The position numbers were made by a program, and so were the translations under genes. This document shows, piece after piece, positions 15,174 through 23,332 of a stretch of 27,083 nt of DNA (its first letter is position 1; each line of letters starts with the position of its first letter). This DNA comes from CAYVQF01 sp964454015 (GTDB lineage: Bacteria; Myxococcota_A; Bradymonadia; UBA4248), in assembly GCA_964454015.1 (NCBI GenBank), contig CAYVQF010000070.1, positions 1 through 27,083 of the forward strand, in the 5' to 3' direction. The notes below the pieces were generated by a model that worked only from the letters and a program-made list of their open reading frames with translations, was not told the origin of the DNA and did not search any database.

Positions 15174-15467
15174 ATGTTGAGCAAGTCCGATCAGATGCCC
15201 GTCCATGCCAACTGCGCCCACTGCGGCTGCTGTGAGCAGGCCGGCGAATCCCCCCGCGAGACGCCGCCCCTCAAAGGATGGCGCTTCACCGCCGCCGCCG
15301 CTGGCGTCTTCCTCGTGCCCGTCGTCGGCGCCCTCTGCGGGGCGCTCATCGCGGGCCAAGGCCACAGCGCGGGCTTTATCGGGGGCAGCGTCGGCTTTCT
15401 CTGCGGCATGGCCCTCTCGATTGGCTTGAGCAAAACCGTCCTGCGCAACAAGGAGACCAACCCATGA
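15174..15467 (+). CDS. Small Cys-rich two-helix membrane protein, RseC-like, leading the rnf operon
   Basis: A 97-aa protein. The N-terminus has a tight Cys cluster, C14-x2-C17-x-C19-C20, followed by two membrane helices (about 40-60 and 65-84). Genes of the RseC/MucC (SoxR-reducing system) family, which combine a Cys-rich front with two membrane helices, often open rnf operons. This protein is shorter than usual: the domain normally before the Cys cluster is missing. The ATG of rnfC lies within its stop (ATGA), so the two are translationally coupled. An electron-transfer or Rnf assembly role is inferred from position and Cys pattern. The assignment to RseC is by layout rather than clear sequence identity. 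Confidence 0.7.
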   Translation: MLSKSDQMPVHANCAHCGCCEQAGESPRETPPLKGWRFTAAAAGVFLVPVVGALCGALIAGQGHSAGFIGGSVGFLCGMALSIGLSKTVLRNKETNP

Positions 15468-17392
15468 GCGCTTCCCTGGGTGCCACCGCAACCTTCGCCC
15501 GCGGCATTCACCCCCCGGAGGGCAAACACTTCGTCGCCGAGGCCGCCATCGAGGTGCTGCCCACCCCCAAGAGCGTGCGCATTCCCTTGTTGCAACACAT
15601 CGGTGCCCCATGCGAGGCCACGGTCAAGCCCAGAAAGAGTGTCACCGCTGGCGACGTGGTCGGCGACGCCAAGGCCTTCGTCAGCGCGCCCGTGCACGCC
15701 TCCATCAGCGGCACCACGGCCCGCGAGAGCAATACCACCCTGCCCAATGGCCGCCACGTGCCGGTCGTCCCCATCAACGCCGCCGATGAGCAGCCCCTCG
15801 AAGGCCAAGCCCTCTATGACGACGTGCTCGGCGGCGAGTGGCCCACCCAGGACCTCGATGTGGCGGCCTTCACCTCGGAGCAGATCGTCCAGATGGCGCG
15901 CGAGGCGGGCATCGTCGGCCTCGGCGGCGCCGCCTTCCCCACCCATGTCAAGCTCAGTCACCACCCCGATCACAACGTCGACACCCTCCTCATCAACGGC
16001 TGCGAGTGCGAACCCTACCTGACCTCAGACGACCGGGTCATGATCGAGTCACCGCGCTCAGTGGTCTGCGGCGCCCTCCTCGCCCTGCACTCCACCGGGG
16101 CGCGCAAGGTGATCATTGGCATTGAAGAGAACAAACCTCAGGCCATTCGCGCCCTGCGCCACGCCGCCGAAGGCACGGCCGTCGAGGTGCAGGTCCTCCA
16201 GACCAAGTACCCCCAAGGCGGCGAGAAACAGCTCATCTCGGCCATCCTCCAGCGCGAAGTGCCCACGGGCGGCCTCCCCTTCGACGTGGGCGTCAAGGTC
16301 ATCAACGTGGGCACCTGCTCGGCCCTCGCCCGTGCCGTCCTGCGCCGCAAGCCCCTCACCCACCGAGTGGTCACCGTCACCGGCGCTGGCATCAAAGTGC
16401 CCAAGAACCTCCTCGTCCCCATCGGGGTCTCCTACGCCGAGCTCATCGACTACTGTGGCGGGCTGACCAAGGACGCCGCCAGGGTCGTCGCCGGTGGCCC
16501 CATGATGGGCTTCACCCTCGGCAGCCTCGACGTCCCCGTCACCAAAGGCACCAGCGGCATCACCGTCCTCACTCACCAAGAGGTGCGCAAGCAAGAGCAG
16601 AGCAACTGCGTGCGCTGTGGCCGCTGCGTCGACACCTGTCCCCTCAACCTCGTCCCCACCAAGCTCGCCCTGGCGGCGCGCTACAACAACACGGAGGTGG
16701 CCGAGCGCTACTCCGTCACGGCCTGCATGGAGTGCGGCTCCTGCGCCTATATCTGCCCTGCCAGCCTCCCCCTGGTCCAGCTCATCCGCTGGGCCAAGAT
16801 CCTCGTCCATGCAGAACGCGCCAAGGAGAAGGCCAAAGCTGAGGCCAAAGCGGCCAAGGCCCTAGCCAGCACAGCGGACGAGCGCCCCAGCGAGGGTGGT
16901 TCAGAGAAGAAGGAAGCCAAGCCCGAGAAGGAAGCCAAGCCGGAGAAGGAAGCCAAGCCGGAGAAGGAAGCTAAACCGGAGAAGGAAGCCAAACCGGAGA
17001 AGGAAGCCAAGCCCGAGAAGGAAGCCAAGCCCGAGAAGGAAGCCAAGCCCGAGAAGGAAGCCAAGCCCGNNNNNNNNNNNNNNNNNNNNNNNNNNNNNNN
17101 NNNNNNNNNNNNNNNNNNNNNNNNNNNNNNNNNNNNNNNNNNNNNNNNNNNNNNNNNNNNNNNNNNNNNAGAAGGAAGCCAAGCCGGAGAAGGAAGCCAA
17201 GCCGGANNNNNNNNNNNNNNNNNNNNNNNNNNNNNNNNNNNNNNNNNNNNNNNNNNNNNNNNNNNNNNNNNNNNNNNNNNNNNNNNNNNNNNNNNNNNNN
17301 NNNNNNAGAAGGAAGCCAAGCCCGAGAAGGAAGCCAAGCCGGAGAAGGAAGCCAAGCCGGAAAAATCCAAGGCGAGTAAGTCCGAGAAGTGA
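15464..17392 (+). CDS. rnfC: Rnf ion-translocating ferredoxin:NAD+ oxidoreductase, subunit C
   Basis: The peripheral Rnf subunit that carries the NAD(H) site and passes electrons between the cofactors. It begins MSASLGATATFARGIHPPEG, with AAGGAG eight bases before the ATG. It has the glycine-rich nucleotide/FMN region VGLGGAAFPT (151-160), NGCECEPYL, and two 4Fe-4S motifs, C382xxC385xxC388xxxC392P and C421xxC424xxC427xxxC431P. After about residue 450 an Ala/Lys/Glu-rich helix leads into EKEAKP repeats, with 14 units visible. Two 100-N assembly gaps lie in the repeats, so the true length is unknown. The island between the gaps reads out of frame (EGSQAG) only because gap size is arbitrary; it rejoins the frame after the second gap and ends KSKASKSEK. 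Long Lys/Glu/Ala-rich RnfC tails are known in Gammaproteobacteria. Confidence 0.95.
   Translation: MSASLGATATFARGIHPPEGKHFVAEAAIEVLPTPKSVRIPLLQHIGAPCEATVKPRKSVTAGDVVGDAKAFVSAPVHASISGTTARESNTTLPNGRHVPVVPINAADEQPLEGQALYDDVLGGEWPTQDLDVAAFTSEQIVQMAREAGIVGLGGAAFPTHVKLSHHPDHNVDTLLINGCECEPYLTSDDRVMIESPRSVVCGALLALHSTGARKVIIGIEENKPQAIRALRHAAEGTAVEVQVLQTKYPQGGEKQLISAILQREVPTGGLPFDVGVKVINVGTCSALARAVLRRKPLTHRVVTVTGAGIKVPKNLLVPIGVSYAELIDYCGGLTKDAARVVAGGPMMGFTLGSLDVPVTKGTSGITVLTHQEVRKQEQSNCVRCGRCVDTCPLNLVPTKLALAARYNNTEVAERYSVTACMECGSCAYICPASLPLVQLIRWAKILVHAERAKEKAKAEAKAAKALASTADERPSEGGSEKKEAKPEKEAKPEKEAKPEKEAKPEKEAKPEKEAKPEKEAKPEKEAKPEKEAKPXXXXXXXXXXXXXXXXXXXXXXXXXXXXXXXXXXEGSQAGEGSQAGXXXXXXXXXXXXXXXXXXXXXXXXXXXXXXXXXXKEAKPEKEAKPEKEAKPEKSKASKSEK
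17070..17169. other. Assembly gap (100 N)
   Basis: Exactly 100 Ns inside the repeat array, a conventional placeholder for a gap of unknown size. Confidence 0.98.
17207..17306. other. Assembly gap (100 N)
   Basis: A second run of exactly 100 Ns. The 37 bases between the gaps are two repeat units whose reading frame is not meaningful. Confidence 0.98.
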
Positions 17393-17484
17393 GGCGGCGT
17401 GGCGGCACGCGCCACGGCGGCACCCCTTTGCATCACTCCTTTGCCCCCCACGGGTTCAAGCCCACGCAGAGAGTCTGAGGTCGC

Positions 17485-18546
17485 ATGGCAGACAACGAAA
17501 AACACCCGGAATCGGCGCCGCGCTCCGACGAAGCGCCAACGCCCAAGCCAGCGCCGTCCGCTCCGGAAGACGCCCCTCCCGCCATTGTCGTGGCGCCATC
17601 GCCCCACCTCCACGACCCTCACTTCACCACGCGCCGGATGATGTTCGACGTCATCGTGGCCTTGGTGCCGGTGATCCTGGTCTCGGTGGTGGTTTTCGGC
17701 TGGGCCGCCCTGGCGCAGCTCAGCATCTGTGTGTTGAGCTGCCTGGTCTTCGAGGCCCTCTTTGGCCGCCTCATGGGCAAGCCCCTCTCCATCGGCGACG
17801 GCTCGGCGGCGGTGACGGGGCTCATCCTCGGCCTCTCCTTGCCGTGGACGGCCCCGGTCTACGTCGGGGTCATCGGCTCGGGCGTCGCCATTGGCTTGGG
17901 CAAGGTGGTCTTTGGCGGCCTGGGCTTCAACCTCTTCAACCCGGCGATGGTGGGCCGCGCCTTCGTAATGCTGAGCTTCGCCGCCGCCATGGGCGCGGGC
18001 GCCTATGTGGCCGTGGATGGCCTCGACCCCATCCTCACGCAGGCCACGCCCTTGGACCTGGCGAAGCAGTCTGCCGATGGCCTGATGGGCTTCCCCGATC
18101 TGTGGCTGCTCTTCGTGGGCACCCACAACGGCTCGCTGGGTGAGACCAGCGTCTTGGCCTCGCTCATCGGCGGTCTCTACTTGATCCTGCGCCGCTCGGC
18201 CGCCTGGGAGATCCCCCTGGGCGTGGTCGCGGCGACCATCGTCTGCGCCGGCCTCTTCGGCATGGCAGGGCTGACGCCTTTGACGGCCTGGCAGCATCTG
18301 GCCGGCGGCGCCGTGGTCTTTGGTGCCTTCTTCATCGCCACGGACCCCGTCACCAGTCCCGTCGCGCCTTGGGGCCGCTTCTGCTTCGGCGCGGGCATCG
18401 GCGCCTTGGTGATCATTCTCCGGGTCCTGAGCGGCTACCCCGAGGGGCTGATGTTCGCGGTCCTGTTGATGAACGCGCTGGTACCTTTGCTCAATCGCTG
18501 GACCATCCCCCGTCCCGTGGGCGGGCACGCTGCGCAGAGGGCTTGA
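17485..18546 (+). CDS. rnfD: Rnf complex subunit D (FMN-bearing membrane subunit)
   Basis: A 353-aa integral membrane subunit with a Pro/Ala-rich cytoplasmic front (1-45), then SPHLHDPHFTTRRMMFDVIVALVP, typical of RnfD/NqrB, and about nine hydrophobic helices. The covalent FMN site is the Thr in TQATPLDL (T188), matching the family's (S/D)xATPL pattern. GLGFNLFNPAMVGRAF and FFIATDPVTSPVAP are further family hallmarks. With RnfG it forms the membrane electron path that drives Na+ or H+ transport. It follows rnfC after 92 bases and precedes rnfG by 3. Confidence 0.95.
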   Translation: MADNEKHPESAPRSDEAPTPKPAPSAPEDAPPAIVVAPSPHLHDPHFTTRRMMFDVIVALVPVILVSVVVFGWAALAQLSICVLSCLVFEALFGRLMGKPLSIGDGSAAVTGLILGLSLPWTAPVYVGVIGSGVAIGLGKVVFGGLGFNLFNPAMVGRAFVMLSFAAAMGAGAYVAVDGLDPILTQATPLDLAKQSADGLMGFPDLWLLFVGTHNGSLGETSVLASLIGGLYLILRRSAAWEIPLGVVAATIVCAGLFGMAGLTPLTAWQHLAGGAVVFGAFFIATDPVTSPVAPWGRFCFGAGIGALVIILRVLSGYPEGLMFAVLLMNALVPLLNRWTIPRPVGGHAAQRA

Positions 18547-18549
18547 ACC

Positions 18550-19176
18550 ATGGAAGAGAAAGCACCCAAGACCAGCTTCATCGGGCAGGCCTGGCTCGTC
18601 ATCCTCCTCGCTTTGCTCTACGGCGGCGGCCTCGCGGGGGTGCAGCTCGCCCTGGGGCCGCGCATCGCCGAGAACAAGCGCAACGAGACCTACGCCCTCA
18701 TCCCCGAGATGGTACCTGGCGCCGCGACGGAGAAGACCGTCGAGCTGGAGATCGTCGGCGCCGATGGTAAAAATGTGCGGGTCTACAAGGCCGTCTCCGC
18801 CGACGACCAACACCTGGGCTGGGTCATCCCGGCCAGCGGCGGCGGTTTCGCCGATCGCATCGAGTGCATCATCGGGGTCGACGCCACGCTCTCGGTCATC
18901 ACCGGGGTCTATGTGCTCGATCAGAAGGAGACCCCTGGCCTGGGCGATCTGATCACCACCGCCGATTTCCTGGACCGCCTCAAAGGCAAGGCGACGGACC
19001 TCCCCCTCACGGTGGTCAAGCGCAACCCTCAAGCGGCCAACGACGTCCTCTCCCTGACGGGTGCCACCATCTCCTCCGTGGCGGTGTGCGATATCGTCAA
19101 CAACGCCATCGCCAACACCCAAGCGCCCCTTCGTCAACTCGCATCGGCCGATGCCGCCACGCCGAAGCAGGACTAA
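18550..19176 (+). CDS. rnfG: Rnf complex subunit G (covalent flavoprotein)
   Basis: A 208-aa protein with one N-terminal membrane helix (about 12-32) and an extracytoplasmic FMN-binding domain. FMN is attached to the Thr of S-L-T-G-A-T173, the family's SGAT-type site. VLDQKETPGLGD is the other conserved segment. It takes part in moving electrons across the membrane between RnfD and the RnfA/E pair. It is packed between rnfD and rnfE with 3-base spacers. Confidence 0.95.
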   Translation: MEEKAPKTSFIGQAWLVILLALLYGGGLAGVQLALGPRIAENKRNETYALIPEMVPGAATEKTVELEIVGADGKNVRVYKAVSADDQHLGWVIPASGGGFADRIECIIGVDATLSVITGVYVLDQKETPGLGDLITTADFLDRLKGKATDLPLTVVKRNPQAANDVLSLTGATISSVAVCDIVNNAIANTQAPLRQLASADAATPKQD

Positions 19177-19179
19177 GCC

Positions 19180-19821
19180 ATGGCCCACGAATCACCGACC
19201 GCTTTGGAACGCTTCATCAACGGCATCCTCCCGGAGAACCCCATCTACCGCCAGCTCCTGGGCCTGTGTCCCTTTCTGGCGGTGACCAACGCCATGGCGC
19301 CCGCCATGACCATGGCCGCCGCCACGGGCTTCGTCCTCATCGCGGCCAACGTCATGGTGTCGGCCATCAGGGGCTTGCTCAAGCCGCACCTGCGCATCTT
19401 GGTCTTCACCCTGACCATTGCCACCTTCGTCACCATCGCCGACAAGGTCTTGGCGGCCTACCTCTACGACATGAGCAAGCAGCTCGGCCCCTACATCCCT
19501 TTGATCATCTGCAACTGCCTCATCATCTCGCGCTGTGAGATCTGCGCCTCCAAGCAGAGCATCAAGGTGGCCTTCGCCGACGGCGTCGGCATGTCGCTGG
19601 GCTTCGCCCTGGCCCTGGCGAGCATCGCCACGGTGCGGGAGATCCTAGGTTCGGGTAGCTGGTTTGGCGTCGAGCTCCTCTCGCCGGAGTTCTGGCCCGC
19701 TTGGGGCATCATGGTCCTCCCTCCGGGTGCCTTCTTGGTCATGGGCGTGCTTTTGGGCGCTGCCGAATGGTACGGAAACCGCAAAAAAGCCGCCGCCGCG
19801 GCGCAAACTTCTGAGGCCTGA
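19180..19821 (+). CDS. rnfE: Rnf complex subunit E
   Basis: A 213-aa membrane protein with about six helices. LLGLCPFLAVTNAM and IICNCLIISRCE hold the Cys residues that, with those of RnfA, bind the iron centre inside the membrane in this family (as NqrD/NqrE do). The N-terminus (ERFINGILPENPIYRQLLG) distinguishes it from its paralogue RnfA. The Ala-rich tail is cytoplasmic. Confidence 0.95.
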   Translation: MAHESPTALERFINGILPENPIYRQLLGLCPFLAVTNAMAPAMTMAAATGFVLIAANVMVSAIRGLLKPHLRILVFTLTIATFVTIADKVLAAYLYDMSKQLGPYIPLIICNCLIISRCEICASKQSIKVAFADGVGMSLGFALALASIATVREILGSGSWFGVELLSPEFWPAWGIMVLPPGAFLVMGVLLGAAEWYGNRKKAAAAAQTSEA

Positions 19822-19823
19822 TC

Positions 19824-20519
19824 ATGGAAACCGTATCCGCCCTCGTTCTGATCTTCCTCAGCGCTGCCATCATCAACAACTTCGTCCTCTACTACTTCGT
19901 CGGGATCTGCCCCTTTTTGGGCGTCTCCCGCAAGATCGGCATGGCCTTCGGCATGGGCCTGGCGGTGACCTTCGTCATCTCCATCGCCGCCTTCTTGAGC
20001 TGGGCCTTCACCTTCTACATTCTCCGCGCCGGCGCGCCCATACCGACCCAGGTGTGGGCCCTGCTCGGCGGCGATCCCGAGACCACGGTCGATCTCTCCG
20101 TGCTCTCCTACATCATCTACATCTTCGTCATCGCCTCCTCGGTGCAGTTCGTCGAGATGTACGTGCGCAAGTTCTTCCCGGCCCTGTACAAGTCCTTCGG
20201 CGTCTTTTTGCCCCTCATCACCACCAACTGCGCCATCCTCTTTGCCTGCCTCGAGATCCTCAAGCACCTCCAGGACCCCATGAACCTCTGGGGCCTGCAC
20301 GAGGCCCTGGCTCTGGCCATCGGTGGCGGCATTGGTTTCACCATCGCCATCTCCCTCATGGCCGGGCTGCGGGAAGAGCTCGACATGTGCGATGTCCCCA
20401 AGGCGCTGCGCGGCACGGGGATCGCCCTCTTGGTGGCCGGCATCCTGGCCATGGCCTTCATGGGATTTACCGGTGTGGACAAGGGCCTAGCCAACGCCCT
20501 CGCCATGCTCTCGAACTGA
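19824..20519 (+). CDS. rnfA: Rnf complex subunit A
   Basis: A 231-aa membrane protein with about six helices, paralogous to RnfE with inverted topology. It contains IINNFVLYYFVGICPFLGVS and PLITTNCAILFACLE, the Cys-bearing half-helices that share the intramembrane iron centre with RnfE. It is somewhat longer than the usual roughly 190 residues because of an insertion around residues 65-90 (ILRAGAPIPTQVW...). It starts two bases after rnfE. Confidence 0.95.
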   Translation: METVSALVLIFLSAAIINNFVLYYFVGICPFLGVSRKIGMAFGMGLAVTFVISIAAFLSWAFTFYILRAGAPIPTQVWALLGGDPETTVDLSVLSYIIYIFVIASSVQFVEMYVRKFFPALYKSFGVFLPLITTNCAILFACLEILKHLQDPMNLWGLHEALALAIGGGIGFTIAISLMAGLREELDMCDVPKALRGTGIALLVAGILAMAFMGFTGVDKGLANALAMLSN

Positions 20520-20526
20520 GGTTGCA

Positions 20527-21435
20527 ATGCTGACCACCATCACCCTCATACTCGCCGCGCTGGTCCTCTCCCTCTTGGCCGTTGCCATGGGATGGGTGCT
20601 CGGCTGGGCCAACAAAGCCTTCTACGTGGAGGTCGACCCCAAGGTCGCCTCGGTCAACGCCGCCCTCCCTGGCGCCAACTGCGGCGGCTGCGGTTATGTC
20701 GGCTGCATGGAGTACGCCGAGGCCGTCGCCGCTGGCGAAGCCGACATCACCCTGTGCGGCCCTGGCGGCGCCTCCTGCGTCGAGCAGATGGGCGCCATCA
20801 TGGGCAAGGAGGTCGGCGAGACCTTCCCTTATCGCGCGGTCATCCACTGCGCCGCCAACCGCGACGCCCGCCTCCAGCTCATGCCCTATACGGGTGAGCC
20901 CACCTGCGCCGCCGCCAACCTGGTCGCCGGCGTCCAGGGCTGCACCTACGGCTGCCTCGGCCTCGGCGACTGTGCCACGGCGTGCACCTACGCCGCCATC
21001 GACATCAAAAATGGGCTGGCCGTCATCAACTACGACAAGTGCGTCGGTTGCAAGGCCTGCGCCGTGGTCTGCCCGCGCAACATCATCACCATGGTGCCCT
21101 TCCGCCAGGAGCGGATGCTGGTCGTGGCCTGCTGTAACCAAGACGCAGGCAATGACGTCAAGGCCGTGTGCAAGGTGGGCTGCATCGGCTGCAAGGCCTG
21201 CACCCGCAACAGCCCTCTCTTCCACATGGAAGGCAACGCCCCGGTCATCGACTACGACCACTACACCCCCGAGGTCTCCTTCGACATGGTCTTGAGCAAG
21301 TGCCCCATGGAGAGCCTCATCTTCGTCGGCAAGCCCAGCCCCAAAGACCTGGCCAAGACCGAAGGCGAGCACGTGCCGGAGCGCATCGAAGCCGACTTCA
21401 AGACCACCGTCGACGAGACGGAGTGGCGCGGCTGA
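20527..21435 (+). CDS. rnfB: Rnf complex subunit B (ferredoxin-like electron entry)
   Basis: A 302-aa protein: an N-terminal membrane helix (about 3-27), then the Fe-S domain C52xxC55x4C60x16C77 that is exact for RnfB. A ferredoxin-type part follows with C172xxC175xxC178xxxC182P complete, while the second motif reads C219xxC222xxC225xxxS229P, with Ser in place of the last Cys. RnfB accepts electrons from reduced ferredoxin and passes them to the membrane subunits. The loss of one ligand suggests an altered or missing cluster, or another ligand; a neighbouring C215 and other Cys nearby (VVACC, 200-206) could compensate. It is last in the operon, giving the order C-D-G-E-A-B seen in acetogens rather than A-B-C-D-G-E of Gammaproteobacteria. 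Confidence 0.95.
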   Translation: MLTTITLILAALVLSLLAVAMGWVLGWANKAFYVEVDPKVASVNAALPGANCGGCGYVGCMEYAEAVAAGEADITLCGPGGASCVEQMGAIMGKEVGETFPYRAVIHCAANRDARLQLMPYTGEPTCAAANLVAGVQGCTYGCLGLGDCATACTYAAIDIKNGLAVINYDKCVGCKACAVVCPRNIITMVPFRQERMLVVACCNQDAGNDVKAVCKVGCIGCKACTRNSPLFHMEGNAPVIDYDHYTPEVSFDMVLSKCPMESLIFVGKPSPKDLAKTEGEHVPERIEADFKTTVDETEWRG

Positions 21436-21454
21436 GGCGCGCTGCGCCGGCGCA
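21436..21454. terminator. GC-rich hairpin between rnfB and the convergent malic enzyme gene
   Basis: GGCGC-GCT-GCGCC (21436-21448) begins directly after the rnfB stop, overlapping the palindrome TGCGCCGGCGCA (21443-21454). There is no T-run; it is a weak candidate terminator in a 46-base convergent gap. Confidence 0.3.
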
Positions 21455-21481
21455 CCAGGCCGCAACCAGCGCAGGTGGGGC

Positions 21482-23134
21482 TCACCCGCCCGCCACGTAA
21501 TTGGGGTAAGTCGGGACATACTGGCAGGCGCGCAGGTAGGCCTCGAGATCGACGGGGCGTGGGATGCCCGCCAGATCTCGGGCAAAGGCCACCTCGGCCA
21601 CGGCCACGGCGATGGCCAGGGACACCTCGCGGATCTGGGTCAGGGGCGGAAAGATGCATCCCACGGCGTGGTCCTCGTCCCGGGCAAGTGCTGCCAAGGT
21701 GCGGGCTGCGACATAGAACATCTCGTCAGTGACACGCCTGGTGTGGGTGGAAACCACCCCCAGACCGATGCCGGGAAAGACATAGGCGTTGTTGGCTTGG
21801 CCCGGGACGAAGCGGCGGCCCCCCAGATCGCAGGGGGGAAAGGGTGAGCCGCTGGCGAAGATGGCGCGGCCCTCGCTCCAGCCGTAGGCTTCGGCGGCGC
21901 TGCACTCTGACTTGGAGGTGGGGTTGGACATGGCGAAGATGATGGGGTGGCGGTTGTGGGCGCACATCGCCTCGACCACCGCCTGGGTGAAGCTGTTGGG
22001 TGTCCCCGAGACGCCGAGCAGCGCCGTGGGCTTGAAGTCGGCGATGGCCGCGAGGAGATCCGCCCGCGGCGGCACATCGTGGGCATAGGGGAGCTTGTGG
22101 GGCTGCAGGTCGGTGCGGGCGCTGCAGACCAGGCCCCTGGAGTCGACGAAGCGGCAGCGGCGCCGTGCCTCGTCGCGGCTGAGGCCCTCCAGCTCGAGGG
22201 CCGCCACCAGCAGGTCGCCGATGCCGATGCCGGCTTCGCCGGCGCCGAGGAAGAGGAAGCGCTGGTCGCGGAGCGCGCCGCCGTTCATCCGCAGCGCCGA
22301 GAGCACGCCAGCCAGGGCGACGCCAGCCGTGCCTTGGATGTCGTCGTTGAAAGCGCAGCAGCGATCGCGGTAGCGTTCGAGGAGGCGGAAGGCGTGGTGG
22401 TTGCTGAAGTCTTCGAACTGAATCAGGGCTTGGGGGAAGACCTCCATGACGGCTTGTACGAAGGCCTCGATGAAGTCGTCGTAGGCTTGGCCTTCGAGGC
22501 GCCGCTCGCGGGTGCCGATGTAGAGCGGGTCATCGAGGAGGGCCTGGTTATTGGTGCCCACGTCGAGGGTGATGGGCAGGCAGTGCACGGGGTGCACGCC
22601 GGCGCAGGCCGTGTAGAGGGTGAGTTTGCCGACGGGGATCCCCATGCCGTTGGCGCCGAGGTCGCCCAGCCCCAGGATGCGTTCGCCGTCGGTGACGACG
22701 ATGATGCCCACCTCGGTCTCGGGCCAGTTGCGCAGGATCTGGCGCATGTGGTCGCGGTCTTGCCGGCGGATGAAGAGGCCCCGCGGTCGACGCCAGATGT
22801 GGCAGTAGCGCTGACAGGCTTCTCCGACGGCCGGGGTATAGATGATGGGCATCATCTCCTCGATGTGTTCCAGGAGGCTGCGATAGAAGAGGGTCTCGTT
22901 GCGATCCTGTAAAGCCGTGAGGAAGATGTACTTCTCCAGATCGGCCGTCTTGCGGCAGAAATTCTGATAGATTTTCGCGACCTGCTCCTCGATGGTCAGC
23001 ACCGAGTGGGGCAGCAAGCCCACCAGCCCCAGGGCTTCGCGCTCGGCTTCGGTGAAGGCGGTCCCCTTGTTGAGGACCGGGTTGTGCAGGATTTCGGCCC
23101 CGCGCGGACACAAGCGCACACGCTTCTCCAACAT
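21482..23134 (-). CDS. maeA: NAD-type malic enzyme (oxidative decarboxylation of malate to pyruvate)
   Basis: A 550-aa enzyme of the large malic enzyme class. It starts MLEKRV and shows LNKGTAFTEAER, NETLFYRSLLEH, PIIYTPAVGEACQ with the catalytic Tyr, RPRGLFI, VTDGERILGLGDLGANGMGIP, and QFEDFSNHHAF..ERYRDRCCAFNDDIQGTA with the metal-binding acids. The nucleotide fold has LGAGEAGIGIGDLL. The length fits NAD-preferring bacterial and eukaryotic enzymes. It yields pyruvate, CO2 and NADH. An in-frame ATG at 23152 adds six residues, but AAGGAG six bases before 23134 supports the shorter form. It converges on the rnf operon and diverges from the ABC exporter. Confidence 0.95.
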   Translation of the reverse strand: MLEKRVRLCPRGAEILHNPVLNKGTAFTEAEREALGLVGLLPHSVLTIEEQVAKIYQNFCRKTADLEKYIFLTALQDRNETLFYRSLLEHIEEMMPIIYTPAVGEACQRYCHIWRRPRGLFIRRQDRDHMRQILRNWPETEVGIIVVTDGERILGLGDLGANGMGIPVGKLTLYTACAGVHPVHCLPITLDVGTNNQALLDDPLYIGTRERRLEGQAYDDFIEAFVQAVMEVFPQALIQFEDFSNHHAFRLLERYRDRCCAFNDDIQGTAGVALAGVLSALRMNGGALRDQRFLFLGAGEAGIGIGDLLVAALELEGLSRDEARRRCRFVDSRGLVCSARTDLQPHKLPYAHDVPPRADLLAAIADFKPTALLGVSGTPNSFTQAVVEAMCAHNRHPIIFAMSNPTSKSECSAAEAYGWSEGRAIFASGSPFPPCDLGGRRFVPGQANNAYVFPGIGLGVVSTHTRRVTDEMFYVAARTLAALARDEDHAVGCIFPPLTQIREVSLAIAVAVAEVAFARDLAGIPRPVDLEAYLRACQYVPTYPNYVAGG

Positions 23135-23140
23135 CGTCAG

Positions 23141-23146
23141 CTCCTT
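23141..23146 (-). promoter_or_regulatory. Ribosome binding site deciding the malic enzyme start
   Basis: AAGGAG on the minus strand lies between two in-frame ATGs (23152 and 23134), six bases before the second. Confidence 0.55.
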
Positions 23147-23332
23147 GGCCATGGGTCAAGCCGGCCTATCCCTCCCGCAGGGGCAGGCCTCACACCACCA
23201 TTTGTCCATACGGAACAAGCAAAGCCGATGCGGGCCCACATTGCAAGAGACGGGATGGCCTTTTTTGCGCTGAAGCTGTATTCTCGATGGGCTTTGCTGT
23301 TTCGCGTCGCGCTGCCTGGCAGGTGAACCCCC

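Larger units (their letters stand above)
16907..17361 (+). repeat. 18-bp tandem repeat encoding EKEAKP in the RnfC tail
   Basis: The unit GAGAAGGAAGCCAAGCCG has synonymous variation (CCG/CCC, AAG/AAA). Nine units lie before the first gap, two between the gaps and three after. The total is unknown because the assembler could not span the array. Confidence 0.95.

Noticed and set aside
17170..17206. EGSQAG peptide as a real alternative repeat in RnfC
   Set aside because: It is the same 18-bp unit read out of frame because the 100-N gap is not a multiple of three.
16907..17361. CRISPR array
   Set aside because: Units are contiguous, in frame and without spacers; they encode a protein repeat.
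16747..19188. Minus-strand 813-codon open frame antisense to rnfC, rnfD and rnfG
   Set aside because: It mirrors high-GC genes with clear family motifs, is full of low-complexity Arg/Gly/Asp runs, and crosses the N gaps.
20467..21585. Minus-strand 372-codon open frame antisense to rnfB
   Set aside because: Gly/Ala/Asp-rich shadow of rnfB without any recognisable domain.
23153..23332. Riboswitch or attenuator between malic enzyme and the ABC genes
   Set aside because: Only short imperfect GC-rich repeats (near 23163-23195) are visible, with no conserved riboswitch core.
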